From contig NZ_CP114902.1 in NCBI RefSeq assembly GCF_027497235.1, forward strand, positions 6,598,001 to 6,662,000: a DNA stretch of 64,000 nucleotides. Direction: 5' to 3'. Of this stretch, positions 24,243 to 33,355 are shown piece by piece (the first letter of the stretch is position 1; the number at the start of each line of letters is the position of its first letter). The DNA comes from Micromonospora sp. WMMD1128. Lineage in GTDB: Bacteria; Actinomycetota; Actinomycetes; Mycobacteriales; Micromonosporaceae. Position numbers and translations under genes: made by a program. Under the pieces are notes generated by a model that was given only the letters and a program-made list of their open reading frames with translations, searched no databases and was not told the DNA's origin.

Positions 24243-25412
24243 TCAGTACTTGCTCTCCGCGGACGGGCCCTGACGGGGTCCGTAGGGCGCCGTCTCGAGC
24301 CACCGGCCGAGCGCGGGCACCACCGGTGCCAGCGTGGCGCAGCACCGCTGCCGGATCCGCATCGCCCGCCCCGGCCGCAGGTGGCGCAGCGCGACCCCGG
24401 CCGCGTCCCGGTTGTAGCGTGCCGCCGCGTGCCGCCGCGCGGCGTACCCGGGCACCGCCGCCGGATCGGCGTCCGCCGCCGCGATCGCCTCCGCGGCGGC
24501 GACGGCGTCGGCCATCCCGCTGTTCATCCCGCGCGCGCCGAACGGCGGGAACAGGTGCGCCGCCTCCCCCGCGAGCAGCACCCGATGGTGCCCGTCGGTG
24601 AGCCGGTCCGCCACCACCTGGTGGAAGTGGTACCGGGCGACCCACAGGATCCGGTCCCGGTATCGCCCCGGTACCACCGCGGGCAGCCAGCGTCGTGCCG
24701 CCTCGACACTGTCGAAGGCCGCCGGATCGTCGGTCTCGCGGCACTGGAGGTCGACCTGCCAGCCGCCGGCGAAGGGCACCAGTAGCACGGTCCGACCATC
24801 GAGGGACGGATGTTCGTAATGGAAGGTCCGGCGCGGCGGCATGGGCCGGTTCGGATCCTCGGCCAGGTCGACGACGACGTGGAAGCCGTGCGGCCGGGGA
24901 CCGTGCAGCCCCACCCCGAGCGACTGGCGGACCGCCGAGCGGGCGCCGTCGGCGGCGACGACGTACTCGCTGCTCCACCGCCGGCCGTCCCCGGTCTCCA
25001 GCGTGACCGCCTCCGGCCCGGTGGTGACCGCGTTCACCGCGGCACCCCACTCGAACCGGACCCCGGCCCGCTCGCAGGCCGCCAGCAGCACGCGTTCCGT
25101 CTCCACCTGGCGCAGGCTGGCGAACGGTGGCAGCCCGTGGGAGTGCGACGGATAGCTGCGGGAGTAGACCAACCGCCCCCGGTAGTACGTCTCGCGGGTC
25201 GGCCAGACCACGGACCGGTCGGCGATCTCCTCGGCGAGTTCCGGGCTGAGACCGGCGAGCAGCCGTAACGTCCGGCCGTGCACGAACAGGGCCCGGCTGC
25301 CCGGTCGGCTCCGGTCCGCCGGCTCCGCTTCCAGCACGGTGGCCGGCAGACCCGCCGACCGCAGCGCCAGGGCGGCGGTGAGACCGGTCGGACCGGCGCC
25401 TACCACGATCAT
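24243..25412 (-). CDS. FAD-dependent aromatic hydroxylase (PHBH family)
   Basis: 389 residues, class A flavin monooxygenase. Hydroxylates an aromatic ring with NAD(P)H and O2. The dinucleotide motif [19 protein letters not shown] starts at residue 4, [12 protein letters not shown] (DG motif) is present, and the third motif reads [19 protein letters not shown], with Glu where most relatives have Asp. Start ATG 25412 overlaps the ligase stop (ATGA). In this operon the likely substrate is p-aminobenzoate or its activated form; a hydroxyl ortho to the carbonyl would create the metal-binding pair with the first thiazoline. Regiochemistry cannot be read from sequence. Confidence 0.8.
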   Translation of the reverse strand: MIVVGAGPTGLTAALALRSAGLPATVLEAEPADRSRPGSRALFVHGRTLRLLAGLSPELAEEIADRSVVWPTRETYYRGRLVYSRSYPSHSHGLPPFASLRQVETERVLLAACERAGVRFEWGAAVNAVTTGPEAVTLETGDGRRWSSEYVVAADGARSAVRQSLGVGLHGPRPHGFHVVVDLAEDPNRPMPPRRTFHYEHPSLDGRTVLLVPFAGGWQVDLQCRETDDPAAFDSVEAARRWLPAVVPGRYRDRILWVARYHFHQVVADRLTDGHHRVLLAGEAAHLFPPFGARGMNSGMADAVAAAEAIAAADADPAAVPGYAARRHAAARYNRDAAGVALRHLRPGRAMRIRQRCCATLAPVVPALGRWLETAPYGPRQGPSAESKY

Positions 25413-27043
25413 CGGCCGCGCTCCGTGTCGGTGGAGCCGCGACCCGCGCCGGTGAGTTCGCGGATCCGCTCCCGCAGCCGGCCCTTGTCCACCTTTCCCA
25501 CCGCGGTACGCGGAAACGACTCGACCAGCTCCAACCGGTCCGGCAGCTTGTACGCCGCCAGCCCACGCTCCCGCAGGAACGCCACCACCTCGGCCAGGCG
25601 CGGGGTCGTACCCCGTGGTCTCGGCACCACGAAGGCGCAGGTCCGCTCGCCGAGCAGCGGGTCCGGCATGGCGACCACGGCGCACTCCCGCACGGCCGGG
25701 TGGGCCAGCAGATGGTCCTCCAACTCGTCGGCGGCGAGTTTGTCCCCACCCCGGTTGATCTGGTCCTTCACCCGGCCCTCCACCACCAGGTGCCCGCTGG
25801 GCAGGAGCCGGACCAGGTCGCCGGTGCGGAAGAACCCGTCCGAGGTGAAGGCGGTGGCGTTGTGCTCCTCCGCCCGGTAGTAGCCGCGCAGGGTGTACGG
25901 CCCCCGGGTGAGCAGCTCACCCACCTCACCGTCGGGCACCGGAGCGCCGCCGGCGTCGACCACCTTGATCTCGTCGTCGGGGGAGAGCGGCCGGCCCTGG
26001 GTGGTGGCCGTGGTCTCCGGTGGGTCGTCCAGGGCGCTCTGGCAGAGCAGCCCCTCGGCCATCCCGAACGACTGCTGCACCGTGCAACCGAGTGCCGGGC
26101 CGAATCGCCGGGCGGCTTCGGCCCCGAACTTCGCGCCGCCCACCTGGACCAGCCGCAGGCTGGACAGATCCGAACCGGCGATCCCGGCCATCTCCAGCCA
26201 GAGCAGGGCCAGCGGCGGGACCAGCCCGGTCACCGTCACCCGTTCCCGCTCGATCAGCGGGAAGACGTCCTCGACGCTCGGCGTCGGCGCGAGCACCACC
26301 CGACCGCCGACGTGCAGGGTGCCGAGGACGCCCGGGCAGGCCAGCGCGTAGTTGTGCCCGACCGGTAGCACCGCCAGATAGCTGTCGGCCGCGGTCAGGC
26401 CGGCGTTCTCGGCGCTGAGCCGAAGGTTGTAGCCGTAGTCCTGGTGGGTTCGGGGAATCAGCTTCGGCAGTCCGGTCGTCCCGCCGGAGAGCAGGAAGAG
26501 CGCCACGTCCGCCGGGTCCGGGGCGGGCAGCGGCTCCGGCTCGGCGTCCACCGCGTCGAGGGCGACGAACTCCGCCGGATCACCCACGACGAAGACGTGC
26601 TCCGGCCCGGTCACCCGACGAGCGAGTTCGCGGTGGTCGAAGCCGAGGTAGCTGTCCGGGATCACCAGCGCGGTCGCCTCGCTCACGGCGCAGAGGTGGG
26701 CGAGTTCGCTCTCCCGGTGGGCGGGCAGCGCGAAGACCGGGAGCGCGCCGAGCCGGAAGAGGGCGTGGCACAGCGTCACGAACTCGATCACGTTGGGAAG
26801 CTGGACCACGACCCGGTCGCCGGGGGACAGCCCGGCCCGGCGCAGACCCGCGGCCAGCCGGTCGGCACGCCGGTCCAGTTCCCCGTAGGTCATCCGGCGG
26901 GCCGGCTCGACAAGCGCGATTCGGTCGGCGTCGGCGCCGGCCAGAGTCCGGAGCCGATCGCCGAGCGGCTCCGGCCGCCAGTAGCCCCGCTCGGTGTACC
27001 GCCGGGCGAACTCCGGCGGCCACGGTACGCACCCCGTCAGCAT
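25409..27043 (-). CDS. Aryl-AMP ligase (EntE/YbtE/MbtA family), non-canonical pocket
   Basis: 544 residues. Activates an aryl acid as the adenylate and loads it on the aryl carrier domain of the first NRPS. Family motifs: [49 protein letters not shown]. The pocket is unusual. EntE-type HNYPLSSPG reads HNYALACPG (230-238), the Val of QQVFGMAEGLV is Ser325, and the last Val is Leu333. Tyr232 is as in dihydroxybenzoate enzymes and Cys236 as in salicylate enzymes. This suggests a different aryl acid, consistent with p-aminobenzoate or a hydroxy derivative. Start ATG 27043 with GGAGGG. Confidence 0.88.
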   Translation of the reverse strand: MLTGCVPWPPEFARRYTERGYWRPEPLGDRLRTLAGADADRIALVEPARRMTYGELDRRADRLAAGLRRAGLSPGDRVVVQLPNVIEFVTLCHALFRLGALPVFALPAHRESELAHLCAVSEATALVIPDSYLGFDHRELARRVTGPEHVFVVGDPAEFVALDAVDAEPEPLPAPDPADVALFLLSGGTTGLPKLIPRTHQDYGYNLRLSAENAGLTAADSYLAVLPVGHNYALACPGVLGTLHVGGRVVLAPTPSVEDVFPLIERERVTVTGLVPPLALLWLEMAGIAGSDLSSLRLVQVGGAKFGAEAARRFGPALGCTVQQSFGMAEGLLCQSALDDPPETTATTQGRPLSPDDEIKVVDAGGAPVPDGEVGELLTRGPYTLRGYYRAEEHNATAFTSDGFFRTGDLVRLLPSGHLVVEGRVKDQINRGGDKLAADELEDHLLAHPAVRECAVVAMPDPLLGERTCAFVVPRPRGTTPRLAEVVAFLRERGLAAYKLPDRLELVESFPRTAVGKVDKGRLRERIRELTGAGRGSTDTERGR

Positions 27044-27045
27044 GG

Positions 27046-27723
27046 TCAGCTCCCTCCGGTCGCGGAGACATGCCGGTCCAGCCAGTCGACAAGCGGAGCC
27101 AGCGCGTCCCACCCACCCCGGACGAGGCGTACCGCTTCCTCGCCGTCGATCCCGTCCGACACCCGGTGCACCCGGTCGGCGGCCAGCGACCGGTACCGCA
27201 GCAGTTCCACCCGGGGATGATCCGCCGGGTAGCCGCGCGGCCTGGTCTTGAGCCGTTCCCCGATCAGGTGCCAGTCGTCGGCGGTGAGCTCGTCGACGAT
27301 CCGTTGCAACGCGGCGCCGGAGCGACCGTCGTCGACCGCCTCGCGGTAGCGTTCGACCTGTTCGGAGGAGAGGCCGTGGTAGCCGCCGCCCAGGCGTAGC
27401 CCTTCGGCGTCGAGCTGGAGGTAGTAGCCGACGCTGTCGGCCGAACCGGCGGTCAACCCCTGGTACGTCTTGTACGGCGACTTGTCCTTCGCGAACCGGA
27501 CGTCCCGCTGCGGCCGCCACACCTTGACCGCGCCGTACTTCTCCCCGAGTTCGGTGGCGAGCGCCTCCATCGGCTCGCGGACGCACGAGTCGTACGTCTC
27601 CTTGTGCCGGTGCCACTCGTCGCGGGTGTTGTGCTTCTCCAGGTTCTGATAGAAGCGGAACGCCTCGGCCGGGAAGCCGCCGAACGCCGTGGCGTCCGCG
27701 CCGTCCTGCTCTCGTCTGCTCAT
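27046..27723 (-). CDS. DUF2461 (TIGR02453) family protein
   Basis: 225 residues of the DUF2461 family: [16 protein letters not shown] near the start, [34 protein letters not shown]. Function unknown. GGAGGTGA ribosome site lies inside the end of the DAHP synthase gene, and the ligase start is two bases after the stop, so it is firmly within the biosynthetic operon. Such proteins are usually genomic singletons, so its place here is odd; it may be a passenger. Confidence 0.8.
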   Translation of the reverse strand: MSRREQDGADATAFGGFPAEAFRFYQNLEKHNTRDEWHRHKETYDSCVREPMEALATELGEKYGAVKVWRPQRDVRFAKDKSPYKTYQGLTAGSADSVGYYLQLDAEGLRLGGGYHGLSSEQVERYREAVDDGRSGAALQRIVDELTADDWHLIGERLKTRPRGYPADHPRVELLRYRSLAADRVHRVSDGIDGEEAVRLVRGGWDALAPLVDWLDRHVSATGGS

Positions 27724-27730
27724 CGCTGGT

Positions 27731-28933
27731 TCACCTCCGTCGGGTCAGGCCCGCGAAATGGGCCGCGAGTTCGTCCGCCTGTTCCCGGTTCAGCCGCGGG
27801 TCACAGGCGCTTGTGTAGCGGGGCTGCGCGACCCGCGCCGGGGAGACCGGCGTGTCGACCGGGGCGGCGACGCACTCGGTCACGTCTTCCGGAGTCACCT
27901 CCAGGTGCAGCCCGGCCGGGTGCAGCCGGTGGGCGGCGAGGATCCGGACGAAGGCGGTCGCCTCGTCGTGGATCGCCTCCACCGGCCGGGTCTTCGCGCC
28001 GGAGCGCAGCCGGTACGTGTTGCCGTGCATCGGGTCGCACAGCCACAGCACTGGTGCCCCGTGCCGGCGGATCGCGAGCGCCAGCTCCGGCAGGATGCGC
28101 CGGATCCGCTGGGAGCCGAGCCGGACGATGAACGACACCTTGCCGGGCCGGCCCTGCGGGTTGAGCACCCGGCTCAGCCGGACCGCCTCGGTGACGGTGA
28201 TGGACGGTCCGATCTTGACCCCGACCGGGTTGCTCAGCTCCGCCGCCCACCGCACGTGCCAGCCGTCCGATGCCCGGGTCCGGTCGCCGATCCACAGGAG
28301 ATGTCCGGAGGAGGCGTACCGACCGGCCGCTCCGGTCCGCTCCAGGGCGGTCTCGTAGTCGCACAGCAGCGCCTCGTGCGAGGCGAAGAGCGGGGCGTCG
28401 GCCGGGTCGGACCACTCCGGGTCGGTCCCGGAGCGTCGCCGGAGCTGGCGCAGGACGAAGGCGGCGCAGTCGTACCCGGTCAGCATCCGGTGCGGATCGG
28501 GGGTACGGGACACGGGGTCCGCCTCCGGTCGGTTGATCAGGTCTCCCCGGTACGCGGGGAGCACCGTGCCGTCGGGCAGCCGCTCCCACGCCGACGAGCG
28601 CGGCTTCGCGTACTGACCGGCGATCCGCCCGACCGGTACCACCGGCAGCCCGGAACCTCGGTGCAGCCGCGCGGCGAGGCCGGTCAACTGGGTCAGCCGG
28701 GCGGCGATCGGCTCCGGGGCGGCCTCGGTGAACCGCTCCGCGCAGTCGCCGGCCTGCAACACCAGCGCCTCGCCCCGGGCCGCCCGGTCGAGCTGCCCGG
28801 CGAGGACGGCGCACTCCGCTTCGGAGACCAGGCCGGACCGGTTGGCGAGTATCTCCCGTACGCCCGCCACGGCCGCCGGGTCCGGCCACTCCGGCTGTTG
28901 GAGCGCCTCCCGCTCGGCGACGGACCTGGTCAC
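27731..28933 (-). CDS. Class II DAHP synthase (shikimate entry, PhzC-like)
   Basis: 400 residues. Condenses phosphoenolpyruvate and erythrose 4-phosphate to DAHP, first step to chorismate. Class II motifs: LVLQAGDCAERF, VGRIAGQYAKPRS, RMLTGYDCAAF, GVKIGPS, LCDPMHGNTY, HLEVTPEDVTECV. At 400 residues it is shorter than housekeeping actinobacterial class II enzymes (about 460), as in secondary-metabolite copies that have lost allosteric elements. GTG 28933 overlaps the upstream stop (GTGA). It would raise chorismate supply for the PabAB/PabC branch. Confidence 0.92.
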   Translation of the reverse strand: MTRSVAEREALQQPEWPDPAAVAGVREILANRSGLVSEAECAVLAGQLDRAARGEALVLQAGDCAERFTEAAPEPIAARLTQLTGLAARLHRGSGLPVVPVGRIAGQYAKPRSSAWERLPDGTVLPAYRGDLINRPEADPVSRTPDPHRMLTGYDCAAFVLRQLRRRSGTDPEWSDPADAPLFASHEALLCDYETALERTGAAGRYASSGHLLWIGDRTRASDGWHVRWAAELSNPVGVKIGPSITVTEAVRLSRVLNPQGRPGKVSFIVRLGSQRIRRILPELALAIRRHGAPVLWLCDPMHGNTYRLRSGAKTRPVEAIHDEATAFVRILAAHRLHPAGLHLEVTPEDVTECVAAPVDTPVSPARVAQPRYTSACDPRLNREQADELAAHFAGLTRRR

Positions 28934-29550
28934 GGCGCGATCCGTTCGCCGTTCCAGCCGTCTCCGGTGCGCCGGTACCGCAGCCGCTCCGGCACGTCGG
29001 CGGGGCCACCCTGCCAGAATTCGAGCGACTCGGGTAACAGTCGTAGCCCGCCCCACTGCGTGGGCCGAGGAATTTCCTGTCCCGCGAAGCGCCGCTCGGT
29101 GGCCGCGATCCGGCCGGTCAGCGGCTCGTCGAGCACCGACCGCTGGTCGGTCGACCAGGCCAGGAGCTGCACCGGCCGGGGGAGCCGGCTGAAGTATTCG
29201 TCGCTGGTCAGCGGGTCGATCCGCTCCACCGGGCCGCTGACCCGGACCTGCCGGGAGGTCTCCAGCCAGCCGAAACAGAGTTCGGCGTACGGGGAGACGG
29301 CGAGATCGGTCGCCTTGCGGCTGCGGTAACCGGTGAAGAAGACGAAGCCGGTGTCGACCCGGGCCAGGTCGACGTAACGCGCCGAGGGGCGCCCGTCCGG
29401 GCCGACCGTGGCCAGCACCGCGGCTGCCGGGTCGGCGGGGGACCGGGCGATCCACTCCGCGCGCCAGTCCTGGAACTGTCGCAGCGGGTCGGCTCCGCTC
29501 CGCTGTGGACTCTCCGCCTGCTGCCTGGGTACTCGCCGTTCGACTCGCAA
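28930..29550 (-). CDS. PdxH/PhzG family flavin-dependent oxidase
   Basis: 206 residues of the pyridoxamine-phosphate oxidase family (FMN split barrel). Motifs: ARYVDLARVDTGFVFFTGYRS, QVRVSGPVERI, ESLEFWQGG, and the C-terminal RYRRTGDGWNGERIAP. It could make PLP for the PabC-like enzyme or, like PhzG, oxidise a pathway intermediate such as a thiazoline or dihydroaromatic. TTG 29550 is the start, with AGGAGG seven bases before. First gene of the precursor operon; divergent from the methyltransferase. Confidence 0.8.
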   Translation of the reverse strand: MRVERRVPRQQAESPQRSGADPLRQFQDWRAEWIARSPADPAAAVLATVGPDGRPSARYVDLARVDTGFVFFTGYRSRKATDLAVSPYAELCFGWLETSRQVRVSGPVERIDPLTSDEYFSRLPRPVQLLAWSTDQRSVLDEPLTGRIAATERRFAGQEIPRPTQWGGLRLLPESLEFWQGGPADVPERLRYRRTGDGWNGERIAP

Positions 29551-29601
29551 CGTACCGTCCTCCTGTGTTTATGCTCCCGGTACAGGAAAGGGGGCAGATA
29601 T

Positions 29602-30285
29602 ATGGATTCCCGAGATCGAGACCTGGTTCTGCGCCTGCGGAACCGGCACCAGGACATCGTCGAACCCCGAACCTTCGAACTGCTGGGGCAGGAATGGGAT
29701 CTCCTTCCGGGGGTCTACGCGCCACATCTGACCCCGTCCGCCGCCCTGTACGCCGAATGGCTCGCCTACCCCACCGGCGGATCGTTCTGTGAAATGGGCT
29801 GCGGCACCGGCTATCTCTCCGTCATCGCCGCGCAGCGCGGCTGCGCGGCGGTCACCGCGCTCGACATCAGTGCCGCGGCGGTGGAGAACACCCGGCGCAA
29901 CGCCGAGCGGCACGGCGTCGCCGACCGGGTGACCGCGCGGTGTGGGGACATGTTCCAGCCGCTGACCGGGGACGAACGGTTCGACCTGATCTTCTGGAAC
30001 TCCAACTTCGTCGGCGCCTCCCCCGGGGAGTCGCCGGACGACCTGCTGGACCGGGCCTTCTTCGACCCGGGGTACGTGGCCCACGCGGCGTTCCTGGGTA
30101 CCGTCGGGCGGCACCTGGCCCCCGGCGGGCGGGTGATGCTCGGCTTCACCGACCTGGGCGACTCGGCGATGCTCGGCCGGATCGCCGCCGAACACGGTTG
30201 GCGGCCGGTGACCCGCCGGTGTGCTGTCGGCGAGTACCCCGACGGCGAGCTGCGGTACGAGCTGATCGAGCTGCTCCGCTCGTGA
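29602..30285 (+). CDS. Class I SAM methyltransferase, PrmC/HemK-like
   Basis: 227 residues. SAM motif EMGCGTGYLSVIAA, acidic post-II residue in TALDIS, and motif IV FWNSNFVG in place of the NPPY of glutamine methyltransferases. The first Asn and an aromatic remain, so N- or O-methylation of another substrate is likely. Stands alone on the plus strand within the cluster, with divergent promoter space of 51 bp to the PdxH-like gene. It could methylate the final product or an intermediate; the NRPS has its own methyltransferase. Confidence 0.75.
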   Translation: MDSRDRDLVLRLRNRHQDIVEPRTFELLGQEWDLLPGVYAPHLTPSAALYAEWLAYPTGGSFCEMGCGTGYLSVIAAQRGCAAVTALDISAAAVENTRRNAERHGVADRVTARCGDMFQPLTGDERFDLIFWNSNFVGASPGESPDDLLDRAFFDPGYVAHAAFLGTVGRHLAPGGRVMLGFTDLGDSAMLGRIAAEHGWRPVTRRCAVGEYPDGELRYELIELLRS

Positions 30286-30293
30286 GACCGTTG

Positions 30294-30329
30294 GGGCTGA
30301 GCCACCCGTCCGCGCGGGTGGCTCAGCCC
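30294..30329. terminator. Strong bidirectional terminator
   Basis: A perfect 14-bp stem, GGGCTGAGCCACCC (30294-30307) with GGGTGGCTCAGCCC (30316-30329), and an 8-nt loop. Lies between the convergent methyltransferase and ABC permease genes. Confidence 0.85.
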
Positions 30330-30338
30330 GGTCGGCGG

Positions 30339-31091
30339 TCATCGCCGAGCGAGCCGCAGCGCCAGCGGACCCAGCAGCAGCGTGGCACCGAGCACCCAGG
30401 CCAGGGTCTGCAGCACCGGCACCAGGACCGGCCCACCCGAGGAGAGGCCGACCAGCGCGGCGTGCGCGCAGCTCAACGGATTCGCCCGGATCGCCGGCTG
30501 GGCCCACCCCGGGAACGCCGACAGCGGCACCAGGCAGGTGGAAACCAGCAGGAGCAACGTGACCGGCGCGTTCAGGGAGCTGGCCGCCGCCTCGGCGCTG
30601 CGGGCGGTCAGGGCCACCACCAGGGCCGCCCAGAGAAAGATCAGCGCGAACAGCAGCACCACCAGGAGGAAGCCGACCGCCGCCGGGAAGCCCTGCTCGA
30701 ACCGGAATCCGACGAGGTAGCCCACCGCGACGGTCACCGCGGTGACCAGCACGAACTTGACCACGTCGCCGGCGATCCGGCCGAGCAGCGGGGACATCCG
30801 GGCGATCGGCATGGTCCGCAGCCGCCCCTGGAACCCGCCGTGCACGTCCGCGTGGAATCCGACGGCCGTGCCCACACAGCTGTAGGCGACGCTGAACAGC
30901 ACGATCCCCGGGGCCAGCCGGGCGATGTACGGCTCGCCGGTGGCCCCGCCGACCACCTCGCCGAACATCACCAGCAGCAACAGCAGCAGGACCAGCGGAA
31001 AACTGACGGCGTCACCGAGCAGCCGTGGGCTGCGCACGAACCGGCGCAGGTTCCGGCCGGCCAGGACCGACGCTTCGTGCCCGACACTCAT
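30339..31091 (-). CDS. ABC-2 type exporter permease, second subunit
   Basis: 250 residues, six membrane segments, DrrB-like. ATG 31091 follows AGGAGG and overlaps the stop of the sister permease (ATGA). With the ATPase two genes upstream it would form an exporter for the cluster product. Sequence similarity to the adjacent permease (SVLAGRNLR, GYLVGFRF, SAFPGWAQPAIR) shows the pair arose by duplication. Confidence 0.85.
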   Translation of the reverse strand: MSVGHEASVLAGRNLRRFVRSPRLLGDAVSFPLVLLLLLLVMFGEVVGGATGEPYIARLAPGIVLFSVAYSCVGTAVGFHADVHGGFQGRLRTMPIARMSPLLGRIAGDVVKFVLVTAVTVAVGYLVGFRFEQGFPAAVGFLLVVLLFALIFLWAALVVALTARSAEAAASSLNAPVTLLLLVSTCLVPLSAFPGWAQPAIRANPLSCAHAALVGLSSGGPVLVPVLQTLAWVLGATLLLGPLALRLARR

Positions 31092-31873
31092 CGAGCCCTC
31101 CTGAATGCGCGCGTGGCGGCCCACGAGAAGATCACCAGCAGCCCGGCCAGCCAGGCGACCGCCGGCCAGACCCGCCCCCAGGACGGCGTCGCCGAGGCGA
31201 GCGACCGCAGGGCCTCGATGACCACCGAGACCGGGGAGAACCGGATCACCGGTTCCAGCCAACCGGGGAAGGCGTCGGCCGGCACGAACGCGCTGGAGAG
31301 CATGATCAGGGCCAGATACGGCAGGTTGAGCGTCGCCGCCACCGCCTCCGGGTCGGTCGAGGAGAGGCCCACCGCTGTCGTCGCCGCTGTCAAGGTCAGC
31401 GCGAACGCCAGCGCGAGCAGCACGAACCCGAGTGCGGCCGGGACGCCACCGTGGAACCGGAACCCCGCGAGGTATCCGGTGGCACTGATCACCACCACGG
31501 CGAGCACCGCCCAGACGGCGTCCGAGGCGAGCCGTCCGGTCACCACCGCCGCCCGGCTGACCGGCATCGACAGGCAGCGGGTGAGCATCCCCGAGGCCCG
31601 GTCGGCGGCGGAGGCGGCGCCCGACGTGTTCGCCACCGTGAACATCCACTGCGCGACGATCGCCGGCGGCAGGAACTGGGCGTAGTCCAGCCCGCGCTCG
31701 GAGAAGAGCCGGCCGAAAAGCAACAGGAACCCGAATACGAAGATCACCGGGAACACACCGAACACGACGAGCATCTCGGCGTTGGCCCGCTGCCGCAGGT
31801 TCCGGCCGGCGAGTACGGAGCCCTGGGTGACCAGGTTTCCGATCCCGTGCTCGGTGCCGGTCGCCGCCGTCAT
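31088..31873 (-). CDS. ABC-2 type exporter permease, first subunit
   Basis: 261 residues, six membrane segments. Shares GSVLAGRNLRQ, GYLAGFRF and AFPGWLEPVIRFSP with the next gene, so the two form a heteromeric pore. Start ATG 31873 overlaps the ATPase stop by four bases. Confidence 0.85.
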   Translation of the reverse strand: MTAATGTEHGIGNLVTQGSVLAGRNLRQRANAEMLVVFGVFPVIFVFGFLLLFGRLFSERGLDYAQFLPPAIVAQWMFTVANTSGAASAADRASGMLTRCLSMPVSRAAVVTGRLASDAVWAVLAVVVISATGYLAGFRFHGGVPAALGFVLLALAFALTLTAATTAVGLSSTDPEAVAATLNLPYLALIMLSSAFVPADAFPGWLEPVIRFSPVSVVIEALRSLASATPSWGRVWPAVAWLAGLLVIFSWAATRAFRRAR

Positions 31874-32826
31874 GCCCGGGACCTCTCCGCGCTCGGCCGC
31901 TGCGTCCCGTCCGAGGTGAAGGCGAAGAACACCTCGTCCATCGTGGGTTTGCGCAGGGCCACGTTCTCGGCCTCGATACCCGCCTCCTCGAGCAGCCGGA
32001 CCACGTCGGCCAGCATCCGGGCCCGAGGCGCCGGCACGACGAGTGCGCCGTCCCGCTCGGTGACCTCGTCCATCCCGGAACGGAGCGCGGCGGCGGCCTC
32101 CTCCTTGCGGTCTGCGGGCACCTCGATCTCGCACACCTGGCCGCCGACCCGCTCCTTGAGCTCGTCGGGGGTCCCCTCGGCGATCACCTGTCCGTCGTCC
32201 AGCACCACGACCCGATCGGCCAGGCGGTCGACCTCTTCGAGGTACTGGCTGGTCAGCAGGACTGTGCTGCCGCCGTCGCGGAGCTGGCGGATGAGCTGCC
32301 ACATCTCCTCCCGGCTGCGCGGGTCGAGCCCGGTGGTGGGCTCGTCGAGGAAGAGCACCGGTCGCTCGACCACCAGGCTGGCGGCCAGGTCGAGGCGGCG
32401 GCGCATGCCCCCGGAGTAGCTCTTGACCGGCTTGTCGGCCGCCTCGGTGAGGCGGAACCGGTCGAGGAGTTCCTCGGCGCGCTGCCGGGCCCGGGTTCGG
32501 CCCAGCCGGAGCAGGCGGCCGAACAGGACGAGGTTCTCCCGCCCGGTGAGCACTTCGTCGAGGGCGGCGAACTGGCCGGTCAGGGCGATCGACGCCCGGA
32601 CCTCCGCGGGCTGCGCCACGACGTCGTGGCCGGCGACGGCGGCCCGGCCGCCGTCCGGCCGTACCAGGGTGGTGAGGCAGTTGATGATGGTGGTCTTGCC
32701 GGCTCCGTTCGAGCCGAGCAGGCCGAGCAGGGTTCCGCCGGCCACTGTGAAGGAGATGTCCGCCACCGCAACCTTGTCGCCGAACTCCTTGCGGAGGTGT
32801 TCGACCTCGATGCCTGGTTGTGTCAC
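31870..32826 (-). CDS. ABC exporter ATPase (DrrA-like)
   Basis: 318 residues. Walker A GSNGAGKTT, signature YSGGMRRRLDLA, Walker B LFLDEPTTGLD, and the C-terminal extension with MDEVFFAFT typical of DrrA drug exporters. Powers the two permeases that follow, probably exporting the metallophore and giving self-resistance. Follows the SnoaL-like gene by 59 bp on the same strand. Confidence 0.9.
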   Translation of the reverse strand: MTQPGIEVEHLRKEFGDKVAVADISFTVAGGTLLGLLGSNGAGKTTIINCLTTLVRPDGGRAAVAGHDVVAQPAEVRASIALTGQFAALDEVLTGRENLVLFGRLLRLGRTRARQRAEELLDRFRLTEAADKPVKSYSGGMRRRLDLAASLVVERPVLFLDEPTTGLDPRSREEMWQLIRQLRDGGSTVLLTSQYLEEVDRLADRVVVLDDGQVIAEGTPDELKERVGGQVCEIEVPADRKEEAAAALRSGMDEVTERDGALVVPAPRARMLADVVRLLEEAGIEAENVALRKPTMDEVFFAFTSDGTQRPSAERSRA

Positions 32827-32885
32827 CGCTTCGTCCTCTCCGGGGTGGGCGCCGACCAGCGCGGTGGCCGGCGCCCCTGTCGATC

Positions 32886-33272
32886 TCAGCTCTCCTGGTT
32901 GGACATCGGCGTCTGCTGGTGGAACAGCAGCTTCCAGCCGTCCGCCTGGCGCTGCCAGACGCTTGACATGTAGAGCTTGAACGTGCCTCGGCCGCTCACC
33001 TCGGCGACCGCCCGATAGGTGATGACGGCGGTGTCGTCACTGATCGGGACGATCCGCTGCTCGTCGAGGGTGAAGCCGGTGAACGGGGAGGTGTTCCCGT
33101 CGATCTCCGCGACCAGGTCGTCACCGGTGGAGATCCCGTCGTGCTCCACCACGAGGGTTTGCGGGGTGACCAGCTTGCGATAGAAGTCGCCGTTCGCCGA
33201 CGAGATCGCCCGCCACCCCTCCTGCTCCAGCTCGAAGAGCTCCTTCTCCAGGTCGTGGTTGACCGTCGTCAT
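32886..33272 (-). CDS. SnoaL/NTF2-like protein
   Basis: 128 residues with the NTF2-like cone fold pattern: N-terminal helix, DGISTGDDLVAEI, TAVITYRAVAEVSGRG, SSVWQRQADGWKLLFHQQTP. Resembles the DUF4440 group. In clusters these act as small cyclases, isomerases or binding proteins, or have no known role. Head of the exporter transcript, after an AT-rich leader; ribosome site GGAAGGGA. Confidence 0.75.
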   Translation of the reverse strand: MTTVNHDLEKELFELEQEGWRAISSANGDFYRKLVTPQTLVVEHDGISTGDDLVAEIDGNTSPFTGFTLDEQRIVPISDDTAVITYRAVAEVSGRGTFKLYMSSVWQRQADGWKLLFHQQTPMSNQES

Positions 33273-33323
33273 GATTTATCCCTTCCGTAGTCTTTCCTGT
33301 TCTGTTTCACCAAAAGCTATCGC

Positions 33324-33346
33324 TCAAACCCTAAAGGCTGGTTTGA
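33324..33346. promoter_or_regulatory. Inverted repeat in exporter promoter
   Basis: TCAAACC (33324-33330), nine bases, GGTTTGA (33340-33346) in an AT-rich 83-bp gap between the thioesterase stop and the SnoaL-like start. It could be an operator for the exporter transcript or a weak terminator of the NRPS operon; no T run follows, so I prefer an operator. Confidence 0.5.
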
Positions 33347-33355
33347 TCTAGCGGG

